A stretch of 64,000 bases of DNA from Niastella sp. GTDB lineage: Bacteria > Bacteroidota > Bacteroidia > Chitinophagales > Chitinophagaceae. Both the position numbers and the translations under genes were made by a program. The stretch covers positions 62,001 to 126,000 of the forward strand of contig JADJVM010000009.1 in assembly GCA_016710595.1 (NCBI GenBank). The letters run 5' to 3'. The notes below the pieces were generated by a model. That model did not search any database. It was not told where the DNA came from and saw only the letters and a list, made by a program, of their open reading frames with translations. Of this stretch, positions 28,528-36,866 are shown piece after piece (position 1 is the stretch's first letter; each line of letters starts with the position of its first letter).

Positions 28528-28728
28528 GTGGGAGGATTTGTTTATTGTTCACCCCACGCAAAAAAATTGAACTAATAAACGAATACCTCTCCCGCATACT
28601 TTCTGGGTTTGTAAATCGTTTAAAAGTCAATTCTATTTTTAGGTAACCGGCTGCGGTGCAAGGCCACACATCGTTGTGTCACTCCCTTGTACAGTAAAAG
28701 CAATACGCAGCAGGCAAAAAAATATAAT
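28528..28728 (+). promoter_or_regulatory. Structured ~200-nt 5' leader of metH (candidate riboswitch or attenuator)
   Basis: The predicted transcript starts with a long hairpin. GGGAGG (28530-28535), GTTTATT (28540-28546) and GTTCA (28547-28551) pair in order with TGAAC (28568-28572), AATAAAC (28574-28580) and CCTCTCCC (28586-28593). Near the 3' end is a second hairpin: GTGCAAGG (28656-28663) pairs with CCTTGTAC (28685-28692), and inside it ACACA (28666-28670) pairs with TGTGT (28675-28679). Neither matches the SAM-I, SAM-II, SAH or cobalamin consensus as I know them. Regulation of metH by a ligand is inference from position. A mobile palindromic (REP-like) origin for the second hairpin is possible. 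Confidence 0.55.
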
Positions 28729-29727
28729 ATGGCAAATATTACAGACGAATTAAAAAAACGAATCTTAATTATTGATGGCGCCATGGGCACCATGATTCAG
28801 CAGCGTAAATTAAATGAGCAGGATTACCGGGGCGACCGGTTTAAAGACTGGCATAAAGATGTAAAAGGAAATAACGATTTACTCAGCCTTACCCAACCGG
28901 CTATCATCACAGCAATTCATAAAGAATATTTAGATGCAGGCGCCGATATTATAGAAACCAATACATTTAGCAGCACTTCTATTGCACAGGCAGATTATGA
29001 TATGCAGAACCTGGCTTATGAATTAAATGTAGCAGCCGTAAAATGTGCCAAAGCAGCCGTTGCCCAATCTGGTAAAACAGCATGGGTGGCAGGTGCAATC
29101 GGTCCATTAAACAAAACCCTTTCCTTATCTCCCGATGTAAATAACCCGGGCTTCCGCTCTGTAAGTTTCGATGAAGTAGCCGCAGCATATACCGAACAAA
29201 TAAAAGGTTTGGCAGATGGAGGAGCCGACCTGCTGCTTATTGAAACCATTTTTGATACCTTAAATGCAAAAGCCGCTATTTATGCCGCAAAAAATTATTT
29301 TAGAAAAAATAATTTAGCAGAGCTACCCATCATGATCAGTGGTACCATTACCGATGCCAGTGGCCGCACCCTCAGCGGACAAACCTTAGAAGCGTTTTAT
29401 ATTTCAGTAATGCACGCCAATCCGCTGAGTATAGGTTTAAACTGTGCATTGGGTGCAAAAGAAATGCGTCCGCACATCCAGGAATTATCAAATATTGCAG
29501 CATGTTATACTTCAGCCTATCCCAATGCAGGTTTGCCCAATGCATTTGGAGAATATGATGAGCAACCACACGAAACAGCGCATATTGTAGAAGAATGGGC
29601 AAAAGACGGGTACCTCAATATTGTGGGCGGCTGCTGTGGTACTACACCAGATCATATAAAACATATTGCAGAAAATGTTTCAAAATATGCAGCCAGGCAA
29701 TTACCTGTAATGGAAGAATCATTGTAG
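28729..29727 (+). CDS. metH: Methionine synthase, homocysteine-binding module (split MetH, part 1)
   Basis: 332 residues from the ATG at 28729 (MANITDELKKRILIIDGAMGTMIQ). It corresponds to the N-terminal Hcy domain of cobalamin-dependent MetH. Zinc ligands are visible: Cys in GLNCALGAKEM (near 238) and the Cys pair in VGGCCGTTPDH (near 300). The remaining MetH modules are encoded by the next gene, 78 bp downstream. The split arrangement recurs in Bacteroidota, so it is not a frameshift: this ORF has its own stop and the second has a proper start. Together they transfer a methyl group from methyltetrahydrofolate to homocysteine. Confidence 0.92.
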   Translation: MANITDELKKRILIIDGAMGTMIQQRKLNEQDYRGDRFKDWHKDVKGNNDLLSLTQPAIITAIHKEYLDAGADIIETNTFSSTSIAQADYDMQNLAYELNVAAVKCAKAAVAQSGKTAWVAGAIGPLNKTLSLSPDVNNPGFRSVSFDEVAAAYTEQIKGLADGGADLLLIETIFDTLNAKAAIYAAKNYFRKNNLAELPIMISGTITDASGRTLSGQTLEAFYISVMHANPLSIGLNCALGAKEMRPHIQELSNIAACYTSAYPNAGLPNAFGEYDEQPHETAHIVEEWAKDGYLNIVGGCCGTTPDHIKHIAENVSKYAARQLPVMEESL

Positions 29728-29805
29728 CATATAAAAGAATTATAAAACCTGAAATAAATAAAAGCTACAGCACATCATTTGCATTCCTGTAGCAATATAT
29801 ACAAA

Positions 29806-32469
29806 ATGAGTACGATAAAACCTTTCCTTCGCCTGAGTGGCCTGGAACCATTAATTGTAAGGCCAGAAACAAACTTTGTAAATATTGGCGAACGAACCAA
29901 TGTAACAGGAAGTAAAAAATTTGCACGCCTGGTAAGAGAAGCAAATTACGAAGAAGCCTTAAGCGTGGCTCGTCAGCAAGTAGAAAATGGCGCCCAGGTA
30001 ATAGATGTAAATATGGACGATGCCCTGCTGGATGGCGTAACCGCAATGACCACTTTTTTAAACCTGGTACAAGCCGAGCCTGATATTGCTAAGATCCCCA
30101 TCATGATAGATAGCAGTAAATTTGAAATACTGGAGGCCGGTTTAAAATGTGTACAGGGAAAATGCATTGTAAATTCTATCTCCATGAAAGAAGGAGAAGA
30201 AAAATTTATAGAACAGGCTTTTATTTGTAAAAGTTTTGGAGCTGCCGTAATTGTAATGGCTTTTGATGAACAGGGTCAGGCAGATACCAAAGAAAGAAAA
30301 GTAGAGATCTGCAAGCGTGCTTATGAAATCCTTACCAAACAAGTTGGCTTCAATCCACAGGACATTATTTTTGATCCCAATATTTTTGCCATTGCAACGG
30401 GCATCGAAGAACACAATAATTATGCAGTAGATTTTATAGAAGCCACTAAAGAAATTAAAAGACTAATGCCATTGGCGAAAATAAGTGGCGGGGTGAGTAA
30501 TGTATCCTTTTCATTTAGGGGTAATGATCATGTACGGGAAGCCATACACAGTGTATTTTTATTACACGCCATCAAAGCGGGTATGGATATGGGTATTGTA
30601 AATGCCGGACAATTGGTGGTGTACGATGAAATAGAACCGGAACTAAGGGAACTCTGCGAAAATGTGATCATGAATAAAAATAATGATGACAATAGCGCCA
30701 CCGAAAGCCTCATCAATTTTGCTGAAAAAGTAAAATCAAAAGGAAAAGAAAATATTAAAGATGAGACCTGGCGCCTGGGAACCGTAGAAGAACGCCTTAC
30801 CCATTCATTGGTAAATGGCATCACCGATTATATTGATATTGATACCGAAGAAGCCCGCCTAAAATATCCCAGGCCGCTGCAAGTTATTGAAGGCCCGCTG
30901 ATGGATGGGATGAATGTGGTAGGTGATTTATTTGGCGCCGGAAAAATGTTTTTACCACAAGTGGTGAAAAGCGCAAGGGTTATGAAAAAAAGCGTAGCCT
31001 GGTTACAACCTTATATTGAAGCAGAAAAAAAAGAAGCCAGTAATGCACCGCTCGTATTATTGGCAACCGTAAAAGGAGATGTGCATGATATTGGTAAAAA
31101 TATAGTAGGTGTAGTGCTAGGCTGCAATGGGTATAGTGTGAAAGATCTCGGCGTAATGGTTCCTGCCGATAAAATATTAGATGAAGCCATTGCACACAAC
31201 GCAGCCATCATAGGCTTATCCGGCCTTATTACGCCATCGCTTGATGAAATGGTGCATGTGGCCGACGAAATGAAAAGAAGAAACATGACCCTTCCCTTGC
31301 TCATAGGGGGCGCCACTACCAGCCGTACCCATACCGCTGTAAGGATTGCTCCTAAATACGATAATGGTGTAGTGCATGTATTAGATGCCAGCAGGAGTGT
31401 AACGGTAGTAAGTAATTTACTGAATGAACAAAAGAAACCATTTTTAGAAAATATAGAGGTTGAATACGAAAAAGTAAGGGAACAGTTCCTTAAAAAAAGA
31501 GGCACCAAGCCTCTCATAACTTATGAGGAAGCATTAAAGATTAAAGAAAATTTTGATTGGGCAAATTACAAACCCACAAAGCCACGGGTAAATGGAGTAA
31601 AAGTTTTTAAAAATGTTGACCTGGCAGCTATTGCCAAGTTTATTGACTGGGGGCCATTTTTTATAGGCTGGGAAATGCCAGGCCATTTTCCCGCAGTATT
31701 AGATGATCAAAAATTTGGTACCGAAGCAAGAAGGCTACATACCGATGCACTTGCATTGGTTGATAAAATTGTAGCGGGAAAATGGTTCCGTGCCGATGCC
31801 GTTGTAGGATACTGGCCAGCCAATACGAATAATAAAGATACCATTACTGTGCAGCTGGAAAGTGGCCCCGTAGCATTAGAAAGCCTTCGCCAACAATTAA
31901 AAAAAGCAGCCAACCAACCCAGTTTTTCTTTGGCAGATTTTGTAAGACCTGCTGAATTTGGAACTGATTATATGGGCGCTTTTGCTGTAACCATCCATGG
32001 CGCACAAGAGCATATCCTTCGTTTTGCAAATGAAAATGATGAGTTCAATAAAATCATGGTTCAGATTTTGGCCGATCGTTTCGTAGAAGCTTTTGCAGAA
32101 TATATGCATCATGAAACCAGGAAAGAACTATGGGGTTATAGTGCCGATGAAACACTGAGCAATGATGAGATCATTAAAGAAAAATATACCGGTATCCGCC
32201 CGGCACCGGGTTATCCTGCCTGCCCCGATCATACCGAGAAAAGAAAGTTGTTTAAAATGCTGAACGTAACAGAAAATATTGGCATTGAACTTACAGAAAG
32301 TCTTGCCATGACGCCCCCGGCTTCAGTTTGCGGATGGTATTTTGCACATCCCGGCAGCCATTATTTTGGTGTGGGCCGTATTAGTAAAGATCAGTTGGAA
32401 GATTTTGCAACACGCAAAGGAATGACAATTGATGAAGCTACAAAATGGCTAAGCCCAATCCTTGATTAA
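29806..32469 (+). CDS. metH: Methionine synthase, folate/cobalamin/activation modules (split MetH, part 2)
   Basis: 887 residues from the ATG at 29806 (MSTIKPFLRLSG). Domains in order: pterin-binding methyltransferase (about 15-290, FVNIGERTNVTGSKKF), cobalamin cap helices, B12-binding fold with GDVHDIGKNIVG near 424 (the His that ligates cobalt), and the C-terminal SAM-binding reactivation domain (GYPACPDHTEKRKLF and the SVCGWYFAHPGSHYFGVGRI end). It lacks only the homocysteine domain, supplied by the gene just upstream. Cytoplasmic. Requires B12, which ties this cell to an external or internal corrinoid supply. Confidence 0.94.
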   Translation: MSTIKPFLRLSGLEPLIVRPETNFVNIGERTNVTGSKKFARLVREANYEEALSVARQQVENGAQVIDVNMDDALLDGVTAMTTFLNLVQAEPDIAKIPIMIDSSKFEILEAGLKCVQGKCIVNSISMKEGEEKFIEQAFICKSFGAAVIVMAFDEQGQADTKERKVEICKRAYEILTKQVGFNPQDIIFDPNIFAIATGIEEHNNYAVDFIEATKEIKRLMPLAKISGGVSNVSFSFRGNDHVREAIHSVFLLHAIKAGMDMGIVNAGQLVVYDEIEPELRELCENVIMNKNNDDNSATESLINFAEKVKSKGKENIKDETWRLGTVEERLTHSLVNGITDYIDIDTEEARLKYPRPLQVIEGPLMDGMNVVGDLFGAGKMFLPQVVKSARVMKKSVAWLQPYIEAEKKEASNAPLVLLATVKGDVHDIGKNIVGVVLGCNGYSVKDLGVMVPADKILDEAIAHNAAIIGLSGLITPSLDEMVHVADEMKRRNMTLPLLIGGATTSRTHTAVRIAPKYDNGVVHVLDASRSVTVVSNLLNEQKKPFLENIEVEYEKVREQFLKKRGTKPLITYEEALKIKENFDWANYKPTKPRVNGVKVFKNVDLAAIAKFIDWGPFFIGWEMPGHFPAVLDDQKFGTEARRLHTDALALVDKIVAGKWFRADAVVGYWPANTNNKDTITVQLESGPVALESLRQQLKKAANQPSFSLADFVRPAEFGTDYMGAFAVTIHGAQEHILRFANENDEFNKIMVQILADRFVEAFAEYMHHETRKELWGYSADETLSNDEIIKEKYTGIRPAPGYPACPDHTEKRKLFKMLNVTENIGIELTESLAMTPPASVCGWYFAHPGSHYFGVGRISKDQLEDFATRKGMTIDEATKWLSPILD

Positions 32470-32554
32470 TATAAACTGCATTGCCTTTCCCATAAAACCA
32501 TTTTGCTTTACACAGGCTATCCGGTAAATTGCAGTTTTAATTTAAAGCAACAAG

Positions 32555-33319
32555 ATGCGCATCATTTCTTATAATGTTAATGGCATTCGTGCCGCTATAA
32601 AAAAGGGTTTAATAGATTTTTTAAAAACAAACCCGGCAGATATTATATGCCTTCAGGAAACAAAAGCCACAAGCCAGGATGTAGATATGAAACCATTTGA
32701 AGCATTGGGTTTTCAGCATCATTGGTTTAGTGCACAAAAAAAAGGATATAGCGGTGTAGCAGTATTTACCAAAATAAAACCTACCTCAGTAAAAATAGGA
32801 ACAGGCCATGAATTGAGTGATTTTGAGGGCCGGGTAATTGAGTTACAATTTGGTGATATTAAACTCATCAATGCCTACTTCCCTTCCGGCACATCGGGCA
32901 GCGAACGGCAAACTTATAAATACCAATGGCTACATGAAATACAGGAATACCTTCAAAAATTAAAAATAAAAAATCCTAAAATAATATTATGTGGCGATTA
33001 TAATATTGCGCATAAAGAAATTGACATTCATGACCCAAAGGGAAATAAAAACGCATCCGGGTTTTTACCCGAAGAACGGGAATGGCTCACTCGTTTTTTT
33101 GAAAGTGGATGGATAGATAGTTTTCGGTTTGTAAACCATGATCCACATCATTACACCTGGTGGAGCCAGCGTTTCCCCAGTGTACGGCTTAATAATAAAG
33201 GATGGCGGATAGATTATATTGCCGTAACCGAAGCCCTAAGAAACGATATAAAAGCCGCCGCCATTTATCCCGATATAAAACAAAGCGATCATTGCCCCAT
33301 TTACCTGGAAATTAAATAA
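32555..33319 (+). CDS. xth: Exodeoxyribonuclease III / AP endonuclease
   Basis: 254 residues. Starts MRIISYNVNGIRAAIKKG; catalytic blocks LQETKA (Glu), GDYNIAH (Asp/Asn), WRIDYIAVT (Asp) and the terminal SDHCPIY (Asp-His) are all present. The Mg-dependent enzyme cleaves DNA at abasic sites and trims 3' ends in base excision repair. Cytoplasmic. The following DUF4286 gene starts 6 bp later, so they probably share a transcript. Confidence 0.95.
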   Translation: MRIISYNVNGIRAAIKKGLIDFLKTNPADIICLQETKATSQDVDMKPFEALGFQHHWFSAQKKGYSGVAVFTKIKPTSVKIGTGHELSDFEGRVIELQFGDIKLINAYFPSGTSGSERQTYKYQWLHEIQEYLQKLKIKNPKIILCGDYNIAHKEIDIHDPKGNKNASGFLPEEREWLTRFFESGWIDSFRFVNHDPHHYTWWSQRFPSVRLNNKGWRIDYIAVTEALRNDIKAAAIYPDIKQSDHCPIYLEIK

Positions 33320-33325
33320 AAAACT

Positions 33326-33634
33326 ATGTCATTTATCTATAACGTTACTATAAAAGTTACCCCCCATATTCATGAAGACTGGATACAATGGTTAAAAGAA
33401 GAGCATGTACCCGAGGTAACCAGTACGGGCTGTTTTGAAAAAGCCATTATTGTACGCTTGCTGGAGACTGACGATTCAGAAGGGCCTACGTATGCGGTTC
33501 AGTATTTTGTAAATAGTAAGGCTGATTATAATCGTTATATTGAACTTCATGCAGCCCGTATGCGCCAAAAATCATTTGATAAATGGGGCAATCAGTTCCT
33601 GGCATTTAGGAGCATTATGGAGATTGTGAACTAA
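33326..33634 (+). CDS. DUF4286-family protein (102 aa)
   Basis: Small soluble protein with the DUF4286 look: FIYNVTIKVTPHIHEDWIQWLKEEHVPEV, then a central ATY-like strand (TYAVQYFVNSKADYNRYIELHAARM). A dimeric ferredoxin-like alpha/beta fold is likely. Function unknown in the family. It follows xth by 6 bp. Confidence 0.85.
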   Translation: MSFIYNVTIKVTPHIHEDWIQWLKEEHVPEVTSTGCFEKAIIVRLLETDDSEGPTYAVQYFVNSKADYNRYIELHAARMRQKSFDKWGNQFLAFRSIMEIVN

Positions 33635-33637
33635 TTG

Positions 33638-33746
33638 TGCAAAACAAAAAAAGGGTTTGCAAAACAAAACAAAAAGGTTTGTATATTCCCTGAAAACCGC
33701 TACCACAAAGGATTTTAAGCACAACAAGCGGAAAGCCGCTACCACA
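33638..33746. repeat. Short imperfect direct repeats in the xth-HU interval
   Basis: Two sets. First, an A-rich imperfect tandem (GCAAAACAAAA..GGGTTT then GCAAAACAAAA..GGTTT) at about 33638-33680. Second, CCGCTACCACA occurs exactly at 33697-33707 and again at 33736-33746, the second copy preceded by GCGGAAA so that GCGG/CCGC can form a small hairpin. No gene is seen here. Meaning unknown. Confidence 0.45.
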
Positions 33747-33784
33747 CTCACTTTCAGCCATTATCACCCATCCTGATTTTTATG

Positions 33785-33804
33785 AGATGCTCAATAGCAT
33801 CTTT
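33785..33804 (+). terminator. Hairpin, possible weak terminator after DUF4286
   Basis: AGATGCT (33785-33791) and AGCATCT (33796-33802) form a perfect 7-bp stem with a 4-nt loop followed by only two or three T. It could end the xth-DUF4286 transcript. Confidence 0.4.
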
Positions 33805-33866
33805 CAAAATCCAGTAAAAACAGGCGTCTCAGCCACCCAATCGTATTTTTACGTTTATAAAAAATA

Positions 33867-33897
33867 TTTTGCTGAATGTAAAAAGCATCTATATTTG
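33867..33897 (+). promoter_or_regulatory. Promoter of the HU gene
   Basis: TTTTG at 33867-33871, 18 nt, then TATATTTG at 33890-33897, a good Bacteroidota-type promoter. Start expected near 33904, giving a leader of about 23 nt. Confidence 0.7.
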
Positions 33898-33926
33898 TCT
33901 CTCTTAAAAAAATTAAAAATAGTATT

Positions 33927-34196
33927 ATGAACAAAGCAGAACTTATTTCAAAAATTGCTGATGATGCAGGCGTAACAAAAACACAAGCAAATGCAGCTTT
34001 AGATTCTTTTGTAGAAGCCGTAACAAAAACATTAAAATCTGGTAACAAAGTTACTTTAGTTGGATTTGGTACTTTCTCAGTTTCTAAAAGAGCCGCTCGC
34101 AATGGCCGCAACCCACAAACTGGAGCGGTTATTAAAATTAAAGCTAAAAAAGTAGCTAAGTTTAAAGCAGGCAAAGAGCTTTCAGCTAAAATCTAA
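33927..34196 (+). CDS. HU-family DNA-binding protein
   Basis: 89 residues, canonical HU size. MNKAELISKIADDAGVTKTQANAALDSFVEAVTKTLK helices, then the GFGTFSVSKRAARNGRNPQTGAVIKI arm with the conserved RNP turn that intercalates DNA. Abundant nucleoid protein that bends DNA. It is transcribed from a strong promoter and ended by a strong terminator, just ahead of the THX gene. Confidence 0.97.
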   Translation: MNKAELISKIADDAGVTKTQANAALDSFVEAVTKTLKSGNKVTLVGFGTFSVSKRAARNGRNPQTGAVIKIKAKKVAKFKAGKELSAKI

Positions 34197-34215
34197 ACGA
34201 TTAAGAAAAAAATTG

Positions 34216-34247
34216 AAAGCAAGATGCGTCTGTATCTTGCTTTTTTT
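34216..34247 (+). terminator. Terminator of the HU gene
   Basis: AAAGCAAGAT (34216-34225) and ATCTTGCTTT (34234-34243) form a perfect stem with an 8-nt loop, followed by T-residues to 34247. Confidence 0.88.
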
Positions 34248-34280
34248 GTAACTTTTGTACATCATAAAAATTATAACCTC

Positions 34281-34403
34281 ATGGGACGTGGAGATATTAA
34301 AACAAAGAAAGGAAAAATAGCTTCCGGTTCTTTTGGCAAAAGCAGGCCCGCAAAGCCCGCCGCAAAAAAAACAGCTACTAAAAAAGCTGCTACTAAAAAA
34401 TAA
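34281..34403 (+). CDS. 30S ribosomal protein THX
   Basis: A 40-residue basic protein. It starts MGRGDIKTKKGKIASGSFG, then KSRPAKP, and ends in an Ala/Lys/Thr-rich tail. The MG.GD.KT..GKI..GS.G.SRP pattern is that of bTHX, a small subunit protein known from Thermus and Bacteroidota that sits in the 30S head. It is short enough to be missed by automated calling. A near-consensus promoter (TAACTTTTG, one extra spacer base) lies at about 34249-34257 and a terminator follows. Confidence 0.85.
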   Translation: MGRGDIKTKKGKIASGSFGKSRPAKPAAKKTATKKAATKK

Positions 34404-34417
34404 TGTGCTGATGCATG

Positions 34418-34470
34418 ATAAGCCGGGAGCCTGGTAATTTTTAAGAATCCATACGCCCGGCTTATTTTTT
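34418..34470. terminator. Bidirectional terminator between THX and acyl-CoA dehydrogenase
   Basis: ATAAGCCGGG (34418-34427) pairs perfectly with CCCGGCTTAT (34456-34465) around a 28-nt loop, with T6 on the plus strand. It reaches the last codon of the convergent acyl-CoA dehydrogenase gene. Confidence 0.7.
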
Positions 34471-36256
34471 AGAAACAATATTTATTCTCTGCAATCATCT
34501 TATCTGCAATCCTGCGCCTTGCATTTTTACTATTAAATGGCGCTGCCTTAGTAAACCGTTTTAATCCCAGCAACATCATCCTTTGTTCATCTCCTTCGGC
34601 AAATGCATTGATGGCATCTTTCCCAAATTTATTTACCGCATCTAATGCATCATTCAAATAACAACGCATAATATCGGCTTGTAACAAGTATTCAGTTTCT
34701 CCTTTTTCTGCTACCAGTTTCATTACCCGAAGTAATGCACTTTCTGCATTAAAAGTAAGGATTGCCATATCTGCAATATTCATCAATATCTCCTGTTCAT
34801 CCTGCAGGCTCATCATTAATTTCTGAACCGCCGCCCCTGCAGTCATTAGGATTGCTTTTTTCATATTTGCAATTGCCTTTTTTTCTACAGCAAATGCGGT
34901 TTCATCTTCATTTCCAAAATCGGGGATGCTCATCAATTCTTTACTTACTGCCATAGCCGGCCCCATCAGGTCTAGTTTACCTTTCATCGCCCTTTTTAAC
35001 ATCATATCTACAATGAGCAACCGGTTTATTTCATTGGTACCTTCGTAAATACGGTTTATCCTGCTATCCCGGTATGCCCGGCTTATCATATATTCATCGC
35101 TATATCCGTTGCCGCCATGAATTTGTACGCCTTCATCTACTACATAATCCAGCACTTCACTGCCATCCACTTTTAACATGGCACATTCAATAGCATATTC
35201 TTCAGCGGCTCCCAGTAACGCTTCATTAAAGGGTGACCCATTGGCCCTGAGTTCTGTTTCTTTATCTTCTATCCACTTAGCCGTACGGTACAAAGCGCTT
35301 TCACTTACCCAAATACGGATCGCCATTTGTGCCAACTTATATTTTATGGCGCCAAAATTTGCAATGGCTGTCTTGAATTGTTCCCGGGTTTTTGCATATT
35401 GTATGCAAATATCCATGCTCATTTTTGCACCTCCTAATGCAGCCGCACATAATTTTAAACGCCCAATGTTTAAAATATTAAAAGCAATAATGTGGCCTTT
35501 ACCTGCTTCGCCTAATAAATTTTCTACAGGCACTTTACAATCCTGGAAATATAATTGTACGGTACTGGATCCCTTAATTCCCATTTTATGTTCTTCCGGT
35601 CCTTGTGTAAAACCTTCCATGCCACGCTCTACAATAAAAGCCGAAAATTTATCGCCATCAATTTTTGCAAACACAGTATATACATCTGCAAAACCGCCAT
35701 TTGTGATCCAGCATTTTTGACCATTCAGGATATAATATTTTCCATCTTCACTTAATTTGGCCGTGGTTTTGGCGCTTAATGCATCACTTCCACTGTTGGG
35801 TTCGGTAAGGCCATACGAACCTTTCCATTCTCCCGAAGCCAGCTTAGGAATATATTTTTTCTTTTGCGCTTCGGTACCAAAATATAAAATAGGTAAGGTG
35901 CCAATACCAGTATGCGCCGCTACCGCTACACTAAATGAAAAGCCGCCACCCAACCCTTCATTAACTAAAGTAGATGTAATAAAATCTTTTCCCAGCCCTC
36001 CTAAATCTTCCGGTATGGCCACACCGAGTAAGCCCTGTTCGCCTGCTTTCTCCATTAACGAAGGCATCAGGCCCGCTTCCATTTTATCTATCTTGTCTAT
36101 CTGCGGTAGCACCTCAGCATTTAAGAATTGGATACACATATCGTTTACCATGCGTTGCTCTTCATTAAATTCTTCTGGTATGTACGTTTGTTGCGTAGTA
36201 CTTTCTTTTATAAGCCACTCACCTCCTTTAAGGGTTTGTGAAATTGTATTTTCCAT
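34469..36256 (-). CDS. Acyl-CoA dehydrogenase (long-chain type)
   Basis: 595 residues, longer than the ~380 of short-chain enzymes and similar to the VLCAD/two-domain group. FAD-binding text GSYGLTEPNSGSDA and CWITNGGFADVYTVFAKIDG. The catalytic Glu region reads RDSRINRIYEGTNEINR. A C-terminal ~150-residue helical extension is present. Catalyses the first step of fatty-acid beta-oxidation with electron-transferring flavoprotein. A MarR-family gene lies 29 bp upstream on the same strand, so the pair is probably an operon controlled by that regulator. Confidence 0.94.
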   Translation of the reverse strand: MENTISQTLKGGEWLIKESTTQQTYIPEEFNEEQRMVNDMCIQFLNAEVLPQIDKIDKMEAGLMPSLMEKAGEQGLLGVAIPEDLGGLGKDFITSTLVNEGLGGGFSFSVAVAAHTGIGTLPILYFGTEAQKKKYIPKLASGEWKGSYGLTEPNSGSDALSAKTTAKLSEDGKYYILNGQKCWITNGGFADVYTVFAKIDGDKFSAFIVERGMEGFTQGPEEHKMGIKGSSTVQLYFQDCKVPVENLLGEAGKGHIIAFNILNIGRLKLCAAALGGAKMSMDICIQYAKTREQFKTAIANFGAIKYKLAQMAIRIWVSESALYRTAKWIEDKETELRANGSPFNEALLGAAEEYAIECAMLKVDGSEVLDYVVDEGVQIHGGNGYSDEYMISRAYRDSRINRIYEGTNEINRLLIVDMMLKRAMKGKLDLMGPAMAVSKELMSIPDFGNEDETAFAVEKKAIANMKKAILMTAGAAVQKLMMSLQDEQEILMNIADMAILTFNAESALLRVMKLVAEKGETEYLLQADIMRCYLNDALDAVNKFGKDAINAFAEGDEQRMMLLGLKRFTKAAPFNSKNARRRIADKMIAENKYCF

Positions 36257-36285
36257 GATGATTATTTTAAGCGATTTTTAAACCA

Positions 36286-36729
36286 TTATTTTTTTAAATT
36301 TTCATATACTTGTTGTAAAACTTCTTTTGCAATTTCTACCTGGCCATTGGTTACACCCACCAACGCTTCGTTTAGCGTTTGATTGGCGAGTTGCATACTC
36401 TGCTCCTGTAACTTTAGTGCTTCCGGGGTTAAGTAAATCATATTAATACGGCGATCATCTTTACTGGGAACCCGCTTTACCATTTTTAATTTTTCAAGGT
36501 TATCAACCAGCCTCGTAATACTTGGCTTATCCCTAAAAGTAGATTCACATAATTGTTGCTGGCTAATGCCATCTTCTTTCCACAAATGATATAATACACT
36601 CCATTGTTCTATCGTAATATCTAAACCCGATTGCTTAAAATTTTTTTGCAATCGCCTTGCAATCGCCGTACTGGCCTTGCCTGTTATAAAACTATATAGT
36701 TCACTTTTTTTAAATTGGTTGTTTGGCAT
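36286..36729 (-). CDS. MarR-family transcriptional regulator
   Basis: 147 residues. Winged-helix pattern: LDITIEQWSVLYHLWKEDGISQQQLCESTFRDKPSITRLVDNLEKLKMVKRVPSKDDRRINMIYLTPEA is the typical MarR wHTH with the D.R wing. Flanking helices form the dimer. It binds DNA as a dimer and responds to small ligands. First gene of a likely operon with acyl-CoA dehydrogenase, suggesting an acyl or phenolic ligand (inference). A palindrome 8 bp before its start is a candidate autoregulatory operator. Confidence 0.92.
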   Translation of the reverse strand: MPNNQFKKSELYSFITGKASTAIARRLQKNFKQSGLDITIEQWSVLYHLWKEDGISQQQLCESTFRDKPSITRLVDNLEKLKMVKRVPSKDDRRINMIYLTPEALKLQEQSMQLANQTLNEALVGVTNGQVEIAKEVLQQVYENLKK

Positions 36730-36736
36730 ATAGTTG

Positions 36737-36752
36737 TTTATGCAACCATAAA
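36737..36752. promoter_or_regulatory. Candidate MarR operator
   Basis: TTTATG, four bases, CATAAA: a perfect 6+4+6 palindrome just upstream of the MarR start. On the minus strand TATCTTTA (close to TAnnTTTG) lies beside it at about 36749-36756, so a bound dimer would block transcription. Confidence 0.4.
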
Positions 36753-36866
36753 GATAGCCATAATATTGATAGTTAAAAATTTATTTTTACGTTCCCTGTA
36801 AAAGAAGGTTCTTTGGGTAAAGCAGGCTGATCAAGTATATAAAGCCTTAATTGATAGGATACTGGT

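Noticed and set aside
28478..28669. A 63-codon minus-strand frame between the M1 peptidase and metH
   Set aside because: It is antisense to the promoter and structured leader of metH. The palindromic pairing and promoter match explain the sequence better than a gene.
28528..28728. The metH leader as a known cobalamin or SAM riboswitch
   Set aside because: A CGAATACCT segment resembles part of a B12 box and GGTGCAA resembles S-box text. The required core elements are missing, so I do not assign it to a known class.
28729..32469. metH split as a frameshift
   Set aside because: The two parts are separated by 78 non-coding bases, each has its own start, and the break falls between domains. The same split is known in Bacteroidota.
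33791..34174. A 127-codon minus-strand frame across the HU gene
   Set aside because: It is the shadow of HU in another frame; HU is unmistakable and highly expressed.
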